From positions 744,001-808,000 of the forward strand of contig AP026969.1 of assembly GCA_027923965.1 (NCBI GenBank): a stretch of DNA of 64,000 nt, given 5' to 3'. The translations under genes were made by a program, and so were the position numbers. The notes beneath the pieces were generated by a model, which saw only the letters and a list, made by a program, of their open reading frames with translations, did no database searches and was not told the DNA's origin. This document shows, piece by piece, positions 7,714 through 16,018 of the stretch; position 1 is the first letter of the stretch, and the number at the start of each line of letters is the position of its first letter. The DNA comes from Comamonadaceae bacterium OS-1. Lineage in GTDB: Bacteria; Pseudomonadota; Gammaproteobacteria; Burkholderiales; Burkholderiaceae_C.

Positions 7714-8223
7714 CTATTCGTTGTGCAGCATTTCGCTGCTGTGGGGCGCGACCCGCTGGCCGCGCAGTTCCAGCACCAGCTCATCCACAAAGGCGATAAA
7801 CAGCACCAGCATGCCCAGTGCCATACCGATCTGCGGAATCCACAGCGGTGTCGCATCGTTGCCGGTGGAGATGTCGTGGAAGTCCCAGGACTGGTAGACC
7901 AGGCGCAGGCTGTAGTAACAAAACAGGCCCGACAGCAGCACGGCGGCCAGCAAGCACCACAGCTCCAGCCCGCGCCGGGCCCGGCCCTTGAGCGCGTTCA
8001 GCAGCAGGGTGACGCGGATGTGCTCGCCCTTTTTCAAGGTGTGGGCCAGCGCCAGAAAACCAGCCCCGGCCATGCAGTAACCGGCGTACATGTCGGTGCC
8101 GCGCAGGCCCATGTGCACATAGCGGTCCACGATGCCCAGCACCACCATCAGCAAGGTGCCCACCATCATGGCGGCGGCCAGCCAGGCGGCTGCGTCAAAC
8201 AGCCCGTCCAGAAAGCGGCGCAT
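7714..8223 (-). CDS. TRAP transporter small permease (DctQ type)
   Basis: A 169-residue protein with four predicted membrane segments, the normal topology of TRAP small subunits. DctQ features include DRYVHMGLRGTDMYAGYCM after helix 2 and FLALAHTLKKGEHIRVTLLL (the conserved 'KGEHIRV' loop). It associates with the large permease to form the membrane complex. Its start lies 3 bp after the end of the binding-protein gene, and its stop is 9 bp before the large-permease start, so the three genes form one tight operon. Confidence 0.92.
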   Translation of the reverse strand: MRRFLDGLFDAAAWLAAAMMVGTLLMVVLGIVDRYVHMGLRGTDMYAGYCMAGAGFLALAHTLKKGEHIRVTLLLNALKGRARRGLELWCLLAAVLLSGLFCYYSLRLVYQSWDFHDISTGNDATPLWIPQIGMALGMLVLFIAFVDELVLELRGQRVAPHSSEMLHNE

Positions 8224-8226
8224 GGG

Positions 8227-9204
8227 TTACTTCTTGCTTTTGTTGTAGGCGGTCAGGATGGTCTCGCCGTCGGCCCCGGCCTTCTTCTGCCAGTCGGCCA
8301 GCATGATGCCGCCGAGCTGGCGCATGTCGGCCATCAGCTTGGGGCTGGGCGGCATGATCTTCATGCCCTTGTCGGTGAGGGCTTTTTTGTACCACTCGGT
8401 TTTTTCCTGGCTGGTCTTCCAGCCGCGTTCTTCGGCAGCGGCGGCGGCCTGGGTCACGGCGGCCTGGGTAGCGGCATCGAGGGCATCAAAGGCCTTTTTG
8501 TTCACGAACACCGCGTTCTTGGGCAGCCAGGCCTGGGTGTCGTAGAAGTATTTGGTGCTCTCGTAGGTCTTGCTGTCAAAGCCGGTAGACACCGAGCTGA
8601 TGTAGCTCTCGACCACCCCGGTGGCCAGGGCCTGCGACAGCTCGGAGGCCTGGATGGTCACCGGGATGGCCCCCACCAGTTCCGCGATCTTGGCCGTGGC
8701 CGGGCTGTAGGCGCGCCACTTGATGCCGCGCAGATCGGCGACCGAGTTGATCTCTTTCTTGGCAAAGATGCCCTGCGGTGGCCAGGGCACGGCGTACAGC
8801 AGCTTCATGCCCTGCTTGCCCAATGTGGCATCCAGTACCGGCTTTTGCGCGTCGTACAGGCGCTTGGATTCGGCATACGAGCTGGCCAGAAAGGGCACGC
8901 CGTCCAGGCCGTAGATGGGGCTTTCGTTCTCGAAGTTGGCCAGGATGATCTCGCCCGCCTGGGCCTGGCCGCCTTGCACGGCGCGCTTGATTTCGTTGGC
9001 CTTGAACAGCGAGCCGTTGGCGTGCACGGTGATCTTCAGCTTGCCTGCGGTGGCCTTGTCCACGTCGTTGGCAAACTGGGTGATGTTCTCGGTGTGGAAG
9101 TTGCTAGCAGGGTAGCCCGAGGGCAGGTCCCATTTGGTTTGGGCGGATGCGCCAAAGCTGGTGAGGGCCACAGCGGCAAGCGCCAAAACGGTTTTTACGT
9201 GCAT
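8227..9204 (-). CDS. TRAP transporter substrate-binding protein (DctP type)
   Basis: A 325-residue periplasmic binding protein starting at ATG 9204 (SD GGAG five to nine bases upstream). A Sec signal peptide (MHVKTVLALAAVALTSFGASAQ) precedes the mature domain. DctP-family features: FANDVDKATAGKLKITVHAN near the N-terminus, the carboxylate-anchoring region GIKWRAYSPATAKI, and VESYISSVSTGFDSKTYEST. The frame is open much further upstream to 9636, but that part overlaps the divergent hydantoinase gene and lacks a signal sequence, so the 9204 start is preferred. It is the first gene of the TRAP operon. Confidence 0.92.
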   Translation of the reverse strand: MHVKTVLALAAVALTSFGASAQTKWDLPSGYPASNFHTENITQFANDVDKATAGKLKITVHANGSLFKANEIKRAVQGGQAQAGEIILANFENESPIYGLDGVPFLASSYAESKRLYDAQKPVLDATLGKQGMKLLYAVPWPPQGIFAKKEINSVADLRGIKWRAYSPATAKIAELVGAIPVTIQASELSQALATGVVESYISSVSTGFDSKTYESTKYFYDTQAWLPKNAVFVNKKAFDALDAATQAAVTQAAAAAEERGWKTSQEKTEWYKKALTDKGMKIMPPSPKLMADMRQLGGIMLADWQKKAGADGETILTAYNKSKK

Positions 9205-9322
9205 AAAGACTCCAAGAGAAAAACAGAATAAAACTAGCGTACATAACGCAAACTGCGTGCCATTCTGGTGGTCTACCCTGCATTCCACAACATCTATCGC
9301 ACAACTTATAGAAAGCCACACT

Positions 9323-12300
9323 TTGCTTACCACAGACACAAAACGCTGGCAGTTCTGGATCGACAGGGGCGGCACATTTACCGACGTGGTGGGCCAACGG
9401 CCCGACGGCACGCTGGTCACCCACAAGCTGCTCAGCGACAACCCCGGGCAGTACACCGACGCAGCCGTGGCCGGTATCCGCCACCTGCTGGGCCTGGCAC
9501 CGGGCGCGCCGGTCACGCCTGCACAGGTGGAGTGCGTGAAGATGGGCACCACGGTGGCCACCAACGCGCTGCTGGAGCGCCAGGGCGAGCCCACGCTGCT
9601 GGTCACCACACGCGGCTTTCGCGACGCGCTGCGCATCGCCTACCAAAACCGCCCGCGCCTGTTCGACCGCCGCATCCTGCTGCCCGAGCTGCTGTACAGC
9701 GCCGTGGTCGAGGCCGAAGAGCGCATGGGCGCGCACGGCGAGGTGGTCCAGCCGCTGATTGAAGCGCTATTGAAAAAAGAGCTACTCACGCACTACCAAA
9801 AAGGGCTGCGCAGCGTTGCCATCGTATTCATGCACGGCTACCGGTACGCGGCGCACGAGCAGGCAGCGCAGCGCATCGCGGCCGAGCTGGGTTTTACCCA
9901 GATCAGCACCTCGCATGGCACCAGCCCGATGATGAAGTTCGTCAGCCGCGGCGACACCACGGTGGTGGATGCCTACCTGTCGCCCATCCTGCGCCGCTAT
10001 GTGCAGCAGGTGGCGCAGGAGATGCCAGGGGTGAAGCTGTTCTTCATGCAGTCGTCGGGCGGGCTGACGGACGCGGCGGTGTTCCAGGGCAAGGACGCGA
10101 TTCTCAGCGGCCCGGCGGGCGGCATCGTCGGCATGGCCCGCACGGCGGCACTGGCCGGGTTCGACCGGGTGATTGGCTTCGACATGGGCGGCACCAGCAC
10201 CGATGTCAGCCACTACGCCAGGGCCTTCGAGCGCGAGTTTGAAACCCAGGTGGCGGGCGTGCGCATGCGTGCGCCCATGATGGCCATCCACACCGTGGCC
10301 GCAGGCGGCGGCTCGCTGCTGAAGTTCGACGGCGAGCGCTTCCGCGTGGGCCCGCAAAGTGCCGGTGCCAACCCCGGCCCGGCCAGCTACCGGCGCGGCG
10401 GGGCGCTGGCGGTGACCGATGCCAACGTGCTGCTGGGCAAGGTGCAGCCGCGCTACTTCCCCAAGGTGTTTGGCCCGCAGGCCAATGAGCCGCTGAGCCT
10501 GGATGCCGTGCAGGCCCCGTTTGCCGCGCTGGCCGCGCAGACGGGTCGCCTGCCGGAAGAAGTGGCCGAGGGCTTCATCGCGATTGCGGTGCAGCAAATG
10601 GCCAATGCCATCAAGAAAATATCGGTGGCCCGGGGCTACGACGTGACCCGCTACACCCTGCAATGCTTTGGCGGTGCGGGCGGCCAGCATGCCTGCCTGG
10701 TGGCGGATGCGCTGGGCATGGCCCAGGTGTTTGTGCACCCGCTGGCGGGCGTGCTCAGCGCCTACGGCATGGGCCTGGCCGACCAGAACGTGATCCGCGA
10801 GCAGGCGGTAGAGCTGCCGCTGGCCGATGCGCATTTGCCCGCCATTGCCGAAAGTCTGGATGCCCTGGCTAGCGCCGCCCACGCCGAGTTGCAACGCCAG
10901 CAGGCGGGTGCAGGCAGCATCACCACCCAGCGCCGTGTGCACGTGCGCTACGCGGGCAGCGACACCGCGCTGGTGGTGGCCTTTGGCAGCGTGGCAGAGA
11001 TCCAGGCCGGTTTTGAAGCCGCCTACCGGCAGCGCTTTGCGTTCTTGATGCAGGGCAAGCCGCTGGTGGTGGAGGCCGTGTCGGTGGAGGCGGTGGTGGC
11101 CGGTGTGGCTCCGGTCGAGCCCGTGCAGCCGCTGCACGCCGCCCGCCCCGTGCCCCGGGCTGACACCGTGCGCATGTACAGCGGTGGCCAGTGGTGGGAT
11201 GCCGCCCTGGTGGTGCGCGAAGACCTGCGGCCCGGCGACCAGATCCCCGGCCCGGCCATCCTGGCCGAGAAAAACGCCACCACCGTGGTCGAGCCCGGCT
11301 GGACCGCAAATGTGACGGCTTTTGACCACCTGGTGCTTATCCGCTCTGCACCACGCGCTATAAAATACGCAGCAGGCACCACGGTAGACCCGGTGTTGCT
11401 GGAGGTGTTCAACAACCTGTTCATGAACATCGCCGAGCAGATGGGCCTACAACTGCAAAACACCGCCTATTCGGTCAACATCAAGGAGCGGCTGGACTTC
11501 AGCTGTGCGCTGTTCGATGCGGCAGGCAACCTCATTGCCAATGCCCCGCACATGCCGGTGCACTTAGGCAGCATGGGCGAGAGCATCCAGACTGTCATAC
11601 GTGAGAACGCAGGCCGCATGCAGCCCGGCGACGTGTACGTGCTGAACGACCCCTACCACGGCGGCACCCACCTGCCGGACGTGACCGTCATCACCCCCGT
11701 GTATCTGGACGGCCAGGTGACCTTTTACGTGGGCAGCCGGGGCCACCACGCCGACATTGGCGGCACCACGCCGGGCTCCATGCCACCGTTTTCCACCCGC
11801 ATCGAAGAAGAGGGCGTGCAGATCCACAACTTCAAGCTGGTGGATGCGGGCGTGCTGCGCGAGGCCGAGATGGTGGCGCTATTGCAAAGCGGTGAATTCC
11901 CATCGCGTAACCCGGCGCAGAACCTGGCCGACATGCGCGCCCAGATTGCGGCCAACGAGAAGGGCGTGCAAGAGCTGCACAAGATGGTCGCCCAGTACGG
12001 CCTGCCGGTGGTGCAGGCCTACATGGGCCATGTGCAGGACAACGCCGAGGAGTCGGTGCGCCGGGTGATTGCGCGCCTGCAAGACGGCCAATTCACCCTG
12101 CCGCTGGACAACGGCGCGCAGATCCAGGTGGCCATCCGCGTAGATGCCGCCAACCGCAGCGCCGAGGTGGACTTCACCGGCACCAGCCCGCAGCAGACCA
12201 ACAACTTCAACGCACCCACGGCGGTGTGCATGGCGGCGGTGCTGTATGTGTTCCGCACCCTGGTGGACGACGATATTCCGCTGAATGCGGGCTGCCTGAA

Positions 12301-12904
12301 GCCCATCCGCGTGATCATCCCGCCCGGCTCCATGCTCAACCCGAACCCGCCCGCGTCGGTGGTGGCGGGCAACGTGGAAACCTCCACCTGCATCACCAAC
12401 GCGCTGCTGGGGGCCCTGGGCGTGCTGGCCGGTGGGCAGTGCACCATGAACAACTTCACCTTCGGCAACGCGCAGCACCAGTACTACGAAACCATCAGCG
12501 GTGGCTCGGGGGCAGGCGAGGGCTTTGATGGAACCAGCGTGGTGCAAACCCACATGACCAATTCGCGCCTCACCGACCCCGAGGTGTTCGAGTTCCGGTT
12601 TCCGGTGCGGCTGGAGAGCTTTGCCATCGTGCCCGGCTCGGGCGGTGCGGGCCGCTGGCAGGGCGGCAGCGGGGGCTTGCGCCGGGTGCGGTTCCTGGAG
12701 CCCATGACCGCCAGCATCCTGAGCAATGGCCGGGTCCATGGTGCCTTTGGCATGGCCGGAGGCCAGCCGGGCCAGGTGGGGCGCAACCGGGTGGTGCGTG
12801 CCGATGGCCGGGTGGAAGCACTCGGGCACATCGGCCAGGCCGAGATGCAACCCGGCGATGTGTTCGAGATCCTTACGCCGGGTGGCGGGGGCTATGGGAA
12901 TTAA
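9323..12904 (+). CDS. Hydantoinase A/B fusion, 5-oxoprolinase family
   Basis: A 1193-residue fusion. The N-terminal half is HyuA-like: an ATPase of the ASKHA type (FWIDRGGTFTDVVGQ, KMGTTVATNALLERQGE, VIGFDMGGTSTDVS). From about residue 690 it is HyuB-like (LEVFNNLFMNIAEQMGLQLQ, VLNDPYHGGTHLPDVT, GGSGAGEGFDG). This is the layout of ATP-dependent 5-oxoprolinases and N-methylhydantoinases, which open cyclic imides at the cost of ATP. The start is uncertain: no in-frame ATG lies at the family boundary, and TTG 9323 after TATAGAAAG is the best fit. It is divergent from the TRAP operon (118 bp apart), which probably imports its substrate. A repeat-like stretch near 9765-9800 is read in frame. Confidence 0.9.
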   Translation: MLTTDTKRWQFWIDRGGTFTDVVGQRPDGTLVTHKLLSDNPGQYTDAAVAGIRHLLGLAPGAPVTPAQVECVKMGTTVATNALLERQGEPTLLVTTRGFRDALRIAYQNRPRLFDRRILLPELLYSAVVEAEERMGAHGEVVQPLIEALLKKELLTHYQKGLRSVAIVFMHGYRYAAHEQAAQRIAAELGFTQISTSHGTSPMMKFVSRGDTTVVDAYLSPILRRYVQQVAQEMPGVKLFFMQSSGGLTDAAVFQGKDAILSGPAGGIVGMARTAALAGFDRVIGFDMGGTSTDVSHYARAFEREFETQVAGVRMRAPMMAIHTVAAGGGSLLKFDGERFRVGPQSAGANPGPASYRRGGALAVTDANVLLGKVQPRYFPKVFGPQANEPLSLDAVQAPFAALAAQTGRLPEEVAEGFIAIAVQQMANAIKKISVARGYDVTRYTLQCFGGAGGQHACLVADALGMAQVFVHPLAGVLSAYGMGLADQNVIREQAVELPLADAHLPAIAESLDALASAAHAELQRQQAGAGSITTQRRVHVRYAGSDTALVVAFGSVAEIQAGFEAAYRQRFAFLMQGKPLVVEAVSVEAVVAGVAPVEPVQPLHAARPVPRADTVRMYSGGQWWDAALVVREDLRPGDQIPGPAILAEKNATTVVEPGWTANVTAFDHLVLIRSAPRAIKYAAGTTVDPVLLEVFNNLFMNIAEQMGLQLQNTAYSVNIKERLDFSCALFDAAGNLIANAPHMPVHLGSMGESIQTVIRENAGRMQPGDVYVLNDPYHGGTHLPDVTVITPVYLDGQVTFYVGSRGHHADIGGTTPGSMPPFSTRIEEEGVQIHNFKLVDAGVLREAEMVALLQSGEFPSRNPAQNLADMRAQIAANEKGVQELHKMVAQYGLPVVQAYMGHVQDNAEESVRRVIARLQDGQFTLPLDNGAQIQVAIRVDAANRSAEVDFTGTSPQQTNNFNAPTAVCMAAVLYVFRTLVDDDIPLNAGCLKPIRVIIPPGSMLNPNPPASVVAGNVETSTCITNALLGALGVLAGGQCTMNNFTFGNAQHQYYETISGGSGAGEGFDGTSVVQTHMTNSRLTDPEVFEFRFPVRLESFAIVPGSGGAGRWQGGSGGLRRVRFLEPMTASILSNGRVHGAFGMAGGQPGQVGRNRVVRADGRVEALGHIGQAEMQPGDVFEILTPGGGGYGN

Positions 12905-12907
12905 GCG

Positions 12908-13483
12908 TCAAGGCCGCCGCTGCATCTCGCGCACCATGGCCGAGAACTGCTCGGCGGTTTCGTGCCGCACCAGCGAGGGCCCGATCACCGGCGGGAACCA
13001 GAAGCCCGGCAGCACTTCGGCGTGGTAGGTCAGCCGGGTGCCGCTGCCTTCGGGCTCCAGTTGCATGCGGCTTTCCATGCGCAAGATGTTGCCGCCCACG
13101 CCGTGGGCGCGGATCTCGTGTGGGGGGTCCAGGTGGATCTCGCGGACCGACTCAAACGGGGTGGAGAAAAAGCCGTACTTGGCCACGCCTTTTTGGGTGA
13201 CCTTGACCAGGGTGTCGCTGCGCTCGGTGACCTGGCTGCTGGTGAGGTTGGGCACAAAGTCGGCCATGTGTTCAAAGTCGGTCAGCACCGCCCAGGCCCG
13301 GGCGGCATCCACGGGCGCGTGGACCGCCATGTCCACCGTGAAGCTGCCATTGGCGCGCTCGACGTGCACATCGCCGTCGGCTACCGCTGCCGGTGCATCG
13401 GCGGCCAGGGCGGATGGCAGGGGGCACAAGGCTGCGGCCAGTGCCAGCACGGCCAGGGGACGTAATCGAAAGGGAAACGGCAT
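12908..13483 (-). CDS. Exported SRPBCC/polyketide-cyclase-like protein
   Basis: A 191-residue protein with a Sec signal peptide (about residues 1-28, ending PSALAADA). The rest fits the SRPBCC (START-like) fold: FTVDMAVHAPVDAARAWAVL, then TDFEHMADFVPNLTSSQV, the conserved start of polyketide cyclase/dehydrase lipid-binding proteins, and a C-terminal helix HETAEQFSAMVREMQ. Members bind hydrophobic ligands in a deep cavity; the ligand here is unknown. It is convergent with the hydantoinase gene, whose end lies 3 bp away, and is followed upstream by a dispersed repeat and a CHRD protein on the same strand. Confidence 0.72.
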   Translation of the reverse strand: MPFPFRLRPLAVLALAAALCPLPSALAADAPAAVADGDVHVERANGSFTVDMAVHAPVDAARAWAVLTDFEHMADFVPNLTSSQVTERSDTLVKVTQKGVAKYGFFSTPFESVREIHLDPPHEIRAHGVGGNILRMESRMQLEPEGSGTRLTYHAEVLPGFWFPPVIGPSLVRHETAEQFSAMVREMQRRP

Positions 13484-13507
13484 TCAAGCCTCCAAAGTGC
13501 TGCCCAT

Positions 13508-13550
13508 GCTTATCCAATAAGCGTGAGCAGCTATCAATTCAGTAGTATTT
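13508..13550. repeat. Dispersed palindromic repeat, copy C
   Basis: GCTTATCCAATAAGC core, then GTGAGCAGCTATCAATTC and TAGTATTT. It is in the same orientation as the copy at 15971-16018 and nearly identical to it from the core onward. It lies between two minus-strand genes. Confidence 0.8.
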
Positions 13551-13572
13551 GAAAACCACTGTGGGCCCAGGA

Positions 13573-14025
13573 TCACATCTTGGGCGTCATCTGCCCACGG
13601 ATTTCGCCACCCTTGTTGGCGGCGGTGTGCACATTGGCGTACCACTTGCCTGCCAGCAGGTCGGCGGCTTGGGCGGGGGTCAGGGTGGCCTGGCCTTCCA
13701 GCGGGCTGCTGGTGCCGGTAAACGGCACGACCACGCCGGCGTTGGACCCCGCAGCGGCCGGGCCGTGGAAGTGGGCGGCGGTGGCGGGACCGGTGAGGCC
13801 CGAGAACGTGACCTTCCAGGTCAGCACATTGGTGTCCTTGTTCAGCCAGGCTTCGGCCATGCCGGTGCCGCTGGAGGCTGTGGCGGGTACCTCTTGGGCG
13901 GCACTTAGCTGGCCGGTCAACGTCACCTTGTTGGACGGCATCATGGAGCCGCAGCCCGCCAGACCCACGGCCAGGATGGCGGTGGCAAAAAGTGATTTGG
14001 TGAAAGTGCGGTAGGTGACCATCAT
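13573..14025 (-). CDS. CHRD-domain lipoprotein
   Basis: A 150-residue lipoprotein starting at ATG 14025, with SD GGAG six bases upstream. The signal peptide ends in the lipobox LAGC (AILAVGLAGCGS), so the protein is probably lipid-anchored. The mature part is one CHRD domain: VTLTGQLSAAQEVPATAS at its start, AAHFHGPAAAGSNAGVVVPF in the middle and WYANVHTAANKGGEIRGQM at the end, the hallmark strands of that family. CHRD domains occur in chordin and in many bacterial secreted proteins; their role in bacteria is unknown. Comamonadaceae genomes often carry several. Confidence 0.85.
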   Translation of the reverse strand: MMVTYRTFTKSLFATAILAVGLAGCGSMMPSNKVTLTGQLSAAQEVPATASSGTGMAEAWLNKDTNVLTWKVTFSGLTGPATAAHFHGPAAAGSNAGVVVPFTGTSSPLEGQATLTPAQAADLLAGKWYANVHTAANKGGEIRGQMTPKM

Positions 14026-14121
14026 GGGTGTCTCCAAGGGGGGGTTCTGGCTGGTTTTGCCTGGGAAGCCCAGGGCAAAAATCAGTCTAGCACCGCATCC
14101 ACCGCAGCGTACCGGCAGGGG

Positions 14122-14385
14122 CTATTTGTAGTAAGCCTCGACCTTGCCCTTGACCTTCATCAGCAGCGGCTGGCCTTTGCGGTCGCGGGTTTTGCCTGCG
14201 GGCACCTTGACCCAGCCTTCGCTGATGCAGTACTCCTCTACGTCCACGCGCTCCCTGTCGTTGAGGCGGATGCCAATGTCGTGCTCGAACACGGCGGCCA
14301 GATGGTGGGGGCTGCGCGGGTCGGCAGATAGGTGGTCGGGCAGGGCGGGGCGGTCGGTGGCGGAGGGCGTTGTGGTGTCGGTCAT
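14122..14385 (-). CDS. DUF3297 family protein
   Basis: An 87-residue protein starting at ATG 14385. It matches the DUF3297 pattern: a disordered Ser/Thr/Pro N-terminus, then LPDHLSADPRSPHHLAAVFE, HDIGIRLNDRERVDVEEYCI and a basic C-terminus SEGWVKVPAGKTRDRKGQPL ending in YYK. The family is short, cytoplasmic and of unknown function in proteobacteria. An upstream in-frame extension to 14487 exists but overlaps the promoter side of the divergent DUF1993 gene and lacks family character. No strong SD site is seen before the ATG. Confidence 0.75.
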   Translation of the reverse strand: MTDTTTPSATDRPALPDHLSADPRSPHHLAAVFEHDIGIRLNDRERVDVEEYCISEGWVKVPAGKTRDRKGQPLLMKVKGKVEAYYK

Positions 14386-14507
14386 GTGTGGTTCAGAAAG
14401 AAGAGGAATCACCCCTATTTTCCCGGATTTGGCGGCGGCCCCAGCCGAGCAAGGCCGAACGCCGTAGACTCCTGCCTCCTTAGCCACCTATCCAACCTAG
14501 AAACACC

Positions 14508-15017
14508 ATGTCCCTGTCCCTCCACCAAGCTTCTGTATCCCTGTTCACCCAAATCCTGGGCGGCCTGAGCGGCGTGCTGCACAAAGCCGAAGCCCACGCG
14601 GCCGACAAGAAGATCGACCCCAGCGTGTTGCTGCAGTCGCGCCTGTTCCCCGACATGTTTGCGCTGACCCGCCAGGTGCAGATCGCCGCCGACTTCGCCA
14701 AGGGCTGTGCCGCCCGCCTGGCCGGCGTGGACGTGCCTGCGTATGAAGACAATGAAGCCAGCTTTGCCGACCTGCAAGCCCGCATCGCCAAGACCCTGGC
14801 CTTCATCCAAAGCCTGCCCGCCGCCGACATCGAAGCCGGTGCCGACCGCAGCATCGTGCTGCGCCCCGGCACGCCCAAAGAGCAGACCCTGGTGGGCAGC
14901 ACCTACCTGCTGCACTACACCTTGCCGCACTTCTTCTTCCACACCACCACGGCCTACGACATCCTGCGCCACAACGGCGTGGAAGTCGGCAAGAAGGACT
15001 TTGTCGGCAGTTTCTAA
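14508..15017 (+). CDS. DUF1993 family protein
   Basis: A 169-residue helical protein starting MSLSLHQASVSLFTQILGGL, with the DUF1993 pattern (SRLFPDMFALTRQVQIAADF, FADLQARIAKTLAFI, LPHFFFHTTTAYDILRHNGV). The fold resembles DinB-like four-helix bundles, and the 'LHYTLPHFFFHTTTAYDILR' region may hold metal-binding histidines as in DinB proteins; that is inference. Function is unknown. The stop codon lies one base before the GTG start of dusC, so the two genes are probably translated together. Confidence 0.8.
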   Translation: MSLSLHQASVSLFTQILGGLSGVLHKAEAHAADKKIDPSVLLQSRLFPDMFALTRQVQIAADFAKGCAARLAGVDVPAYEDNEASFADLQARIAKTLAFIQSLPAADIEAGADRSIVLRPGTPKEQTLVGSTYLLHYTLPHFFFHTTTAYDILRHNGVEVGKKDFVGSF

Positions 15018-15018
15018 G

Positions 15019-15960
15019 GTGCAGTTGCTGCTGGCCCCGATGGAGGGGCTGCTCGACTTTGTACTGCGCGATATGTTGACGCGCGTCGGCGGCATCGACC
15101 GCTGCGTGTCCGAGTTCATCCGCGTCACCAACACCTTGCTGCCCGAGCGGGCCTTCATCCGCGTGGTGCCCGAGCTGCTCAACGGCAGCCGCACCCTGTC
15201 TGGCGTGCCGGTGCGGCCCCAGTTGCTGGGTTCGGACCCGGTGTGCCTGGCCGAAAACGCCGGGCGGCTGGCCAGCCTGGGCCCCATGGGCGTGGACCTG
15301 AATTTTGGCTGCCCGGCCAAGGTGGTCAACCGCCACGGCGGCGGTGCGGCCTTGCTGGATGAGCCGGAGCTGCTGGTGAAGATTGTGTCGGCGGTGCGGC
15401 GCGCCGTGCCCGGGCACCAGACCGTGTCGGCCAAGATGCGGCTGGGCTTTAACGACGACAGTCGGGCGGTGGAATGCGCACTGGCCATCGCTGAGGCCGG
15501 GGCCAGCGAGATCGTGGTGCACGCCCGCACCCGGGCCGATGGCTACCGCCCGCCCGCCTACTGGGCGCGCGTGCATGACATCCGCCAGGCGGTGGCTATT
15601 CCCGTGGTGGCGAATGGCGAAATCTGGACGGTAGACGATGCCCGCCGCTGCCGCGCCGCATCCGGCTGCGACACGCTGATGCTGGGGCGCGGCATGGTGA
15701 CCGACCCCGGCCTGGCGCTGGCGATCCGGGCGGACTCTGATGCGCAGCACCTGCCCTGGGCCGATGTGCAACCGCTGATCCACGCCTTCTGGCAGCTGGT
15801 GTGCAGCCAGCTGGAGCCGCGCTCGCGCGCCGGGCGGCTCAAGCAGTGGCTGAACTTCCTGCGCCGCCAGTACCCCGAGGCGGAAGTGGCTTTTCTGGCC
15901 CTGCGGGCCGAGACCGACCAGGCCCAGGTGACGGCCTGGCTGGCCAAAAATACGCATTAA
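15019..15960 (+). CDS. dusC: tRNA-dihydrouridine synthase (DusC-like)
   Basis: A 313-residue FMN enzyme that reduces uridine to dihydrouridine in tRNA; DusC in E. coli modifies U16. The start is GTG 15019, one base after the DUF1993 stop, giving VQLLLAPMEGLLDFVLRDML. The catalytic cysteine is C98 in DLNFGCPAKVVNRHGGGAAL, and the FMN phosphate loop is visible as VVANGEIWTVDDA and TLMLGRGMVTDPGLA. The short C-terminal helical domain (HAFWQLVCSQLEP..GRLKQWLNFLRRQYPEA) matches DusC rather than DusA/B. Length agrees with the family (about 315). Confidence 0.93.
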   Translation: MQLLLAPMEGLLDFVLRDMLTRVGGIDRCVSEFIRVTNTLLPERAFIRVVPELLNGSRTLSGVPVRPQLLGSDPVCLAENAGRLASLGPMGVDLNFGCPAKVVNRHGGGAALLDEPELLVKIVSAVRRAVPGHQTVSAKMRLGFNDDSRAVECALAIAEAGASEIVVHARTRADGYRPPAYWARVHDIRQAVAIPVVANGEIWTVDDARRCRAASGCDTLMLGRGMVTDPGLALAIRADSDAQHLPWADVQPLIHAFWQLVCSQLEPRSRAGRLKQWLNFLRRQYPEAEVAFLALRAETDQAQVTAWLAKNTH

Positions 15961-15970
15961 ATCAGCCTCC

Positions 15971-16018
15971 CGTGCTTATTGGATAAGCATGAGAAGCTAT
16001 CAATTCAATAGTATTTAG
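15971..16018. repeat. Dispersed palindromic repeat, copy D
   Basis: GTGCTTATTGGATAAGCATGAGAAGCTATCAATTCAATAGTATTT-type element between the convergent ends of dusC and the GGDEF/EAL gene. Its last bases supply the stop codon of the GGDEF/EAL gene. Confidence 0.8.

Noticed and set aside
6577..9231. 884-codon open frame on the + strand
   Set aside because: It is antisense to the three TRAP transporter genes, all of which have clear family motifs. The product is low-complexity His/Gln/Gly-rich.
8227..9636. Long N-terminal extension of the TRAP binding protein to 9636
   Set aside because: The extension overlaps the oxoprolinase gene on the other strand and would bury the signal peptide. The start at 9204 has an SD and a proper Sec signal.
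11355..11385. GCGCTATAAAATACGCAGCA in the oxoprolinase gene as another repeat copy
   Set aside because: Only about 12 bases resemble the repeat, and there is no palindromic core.
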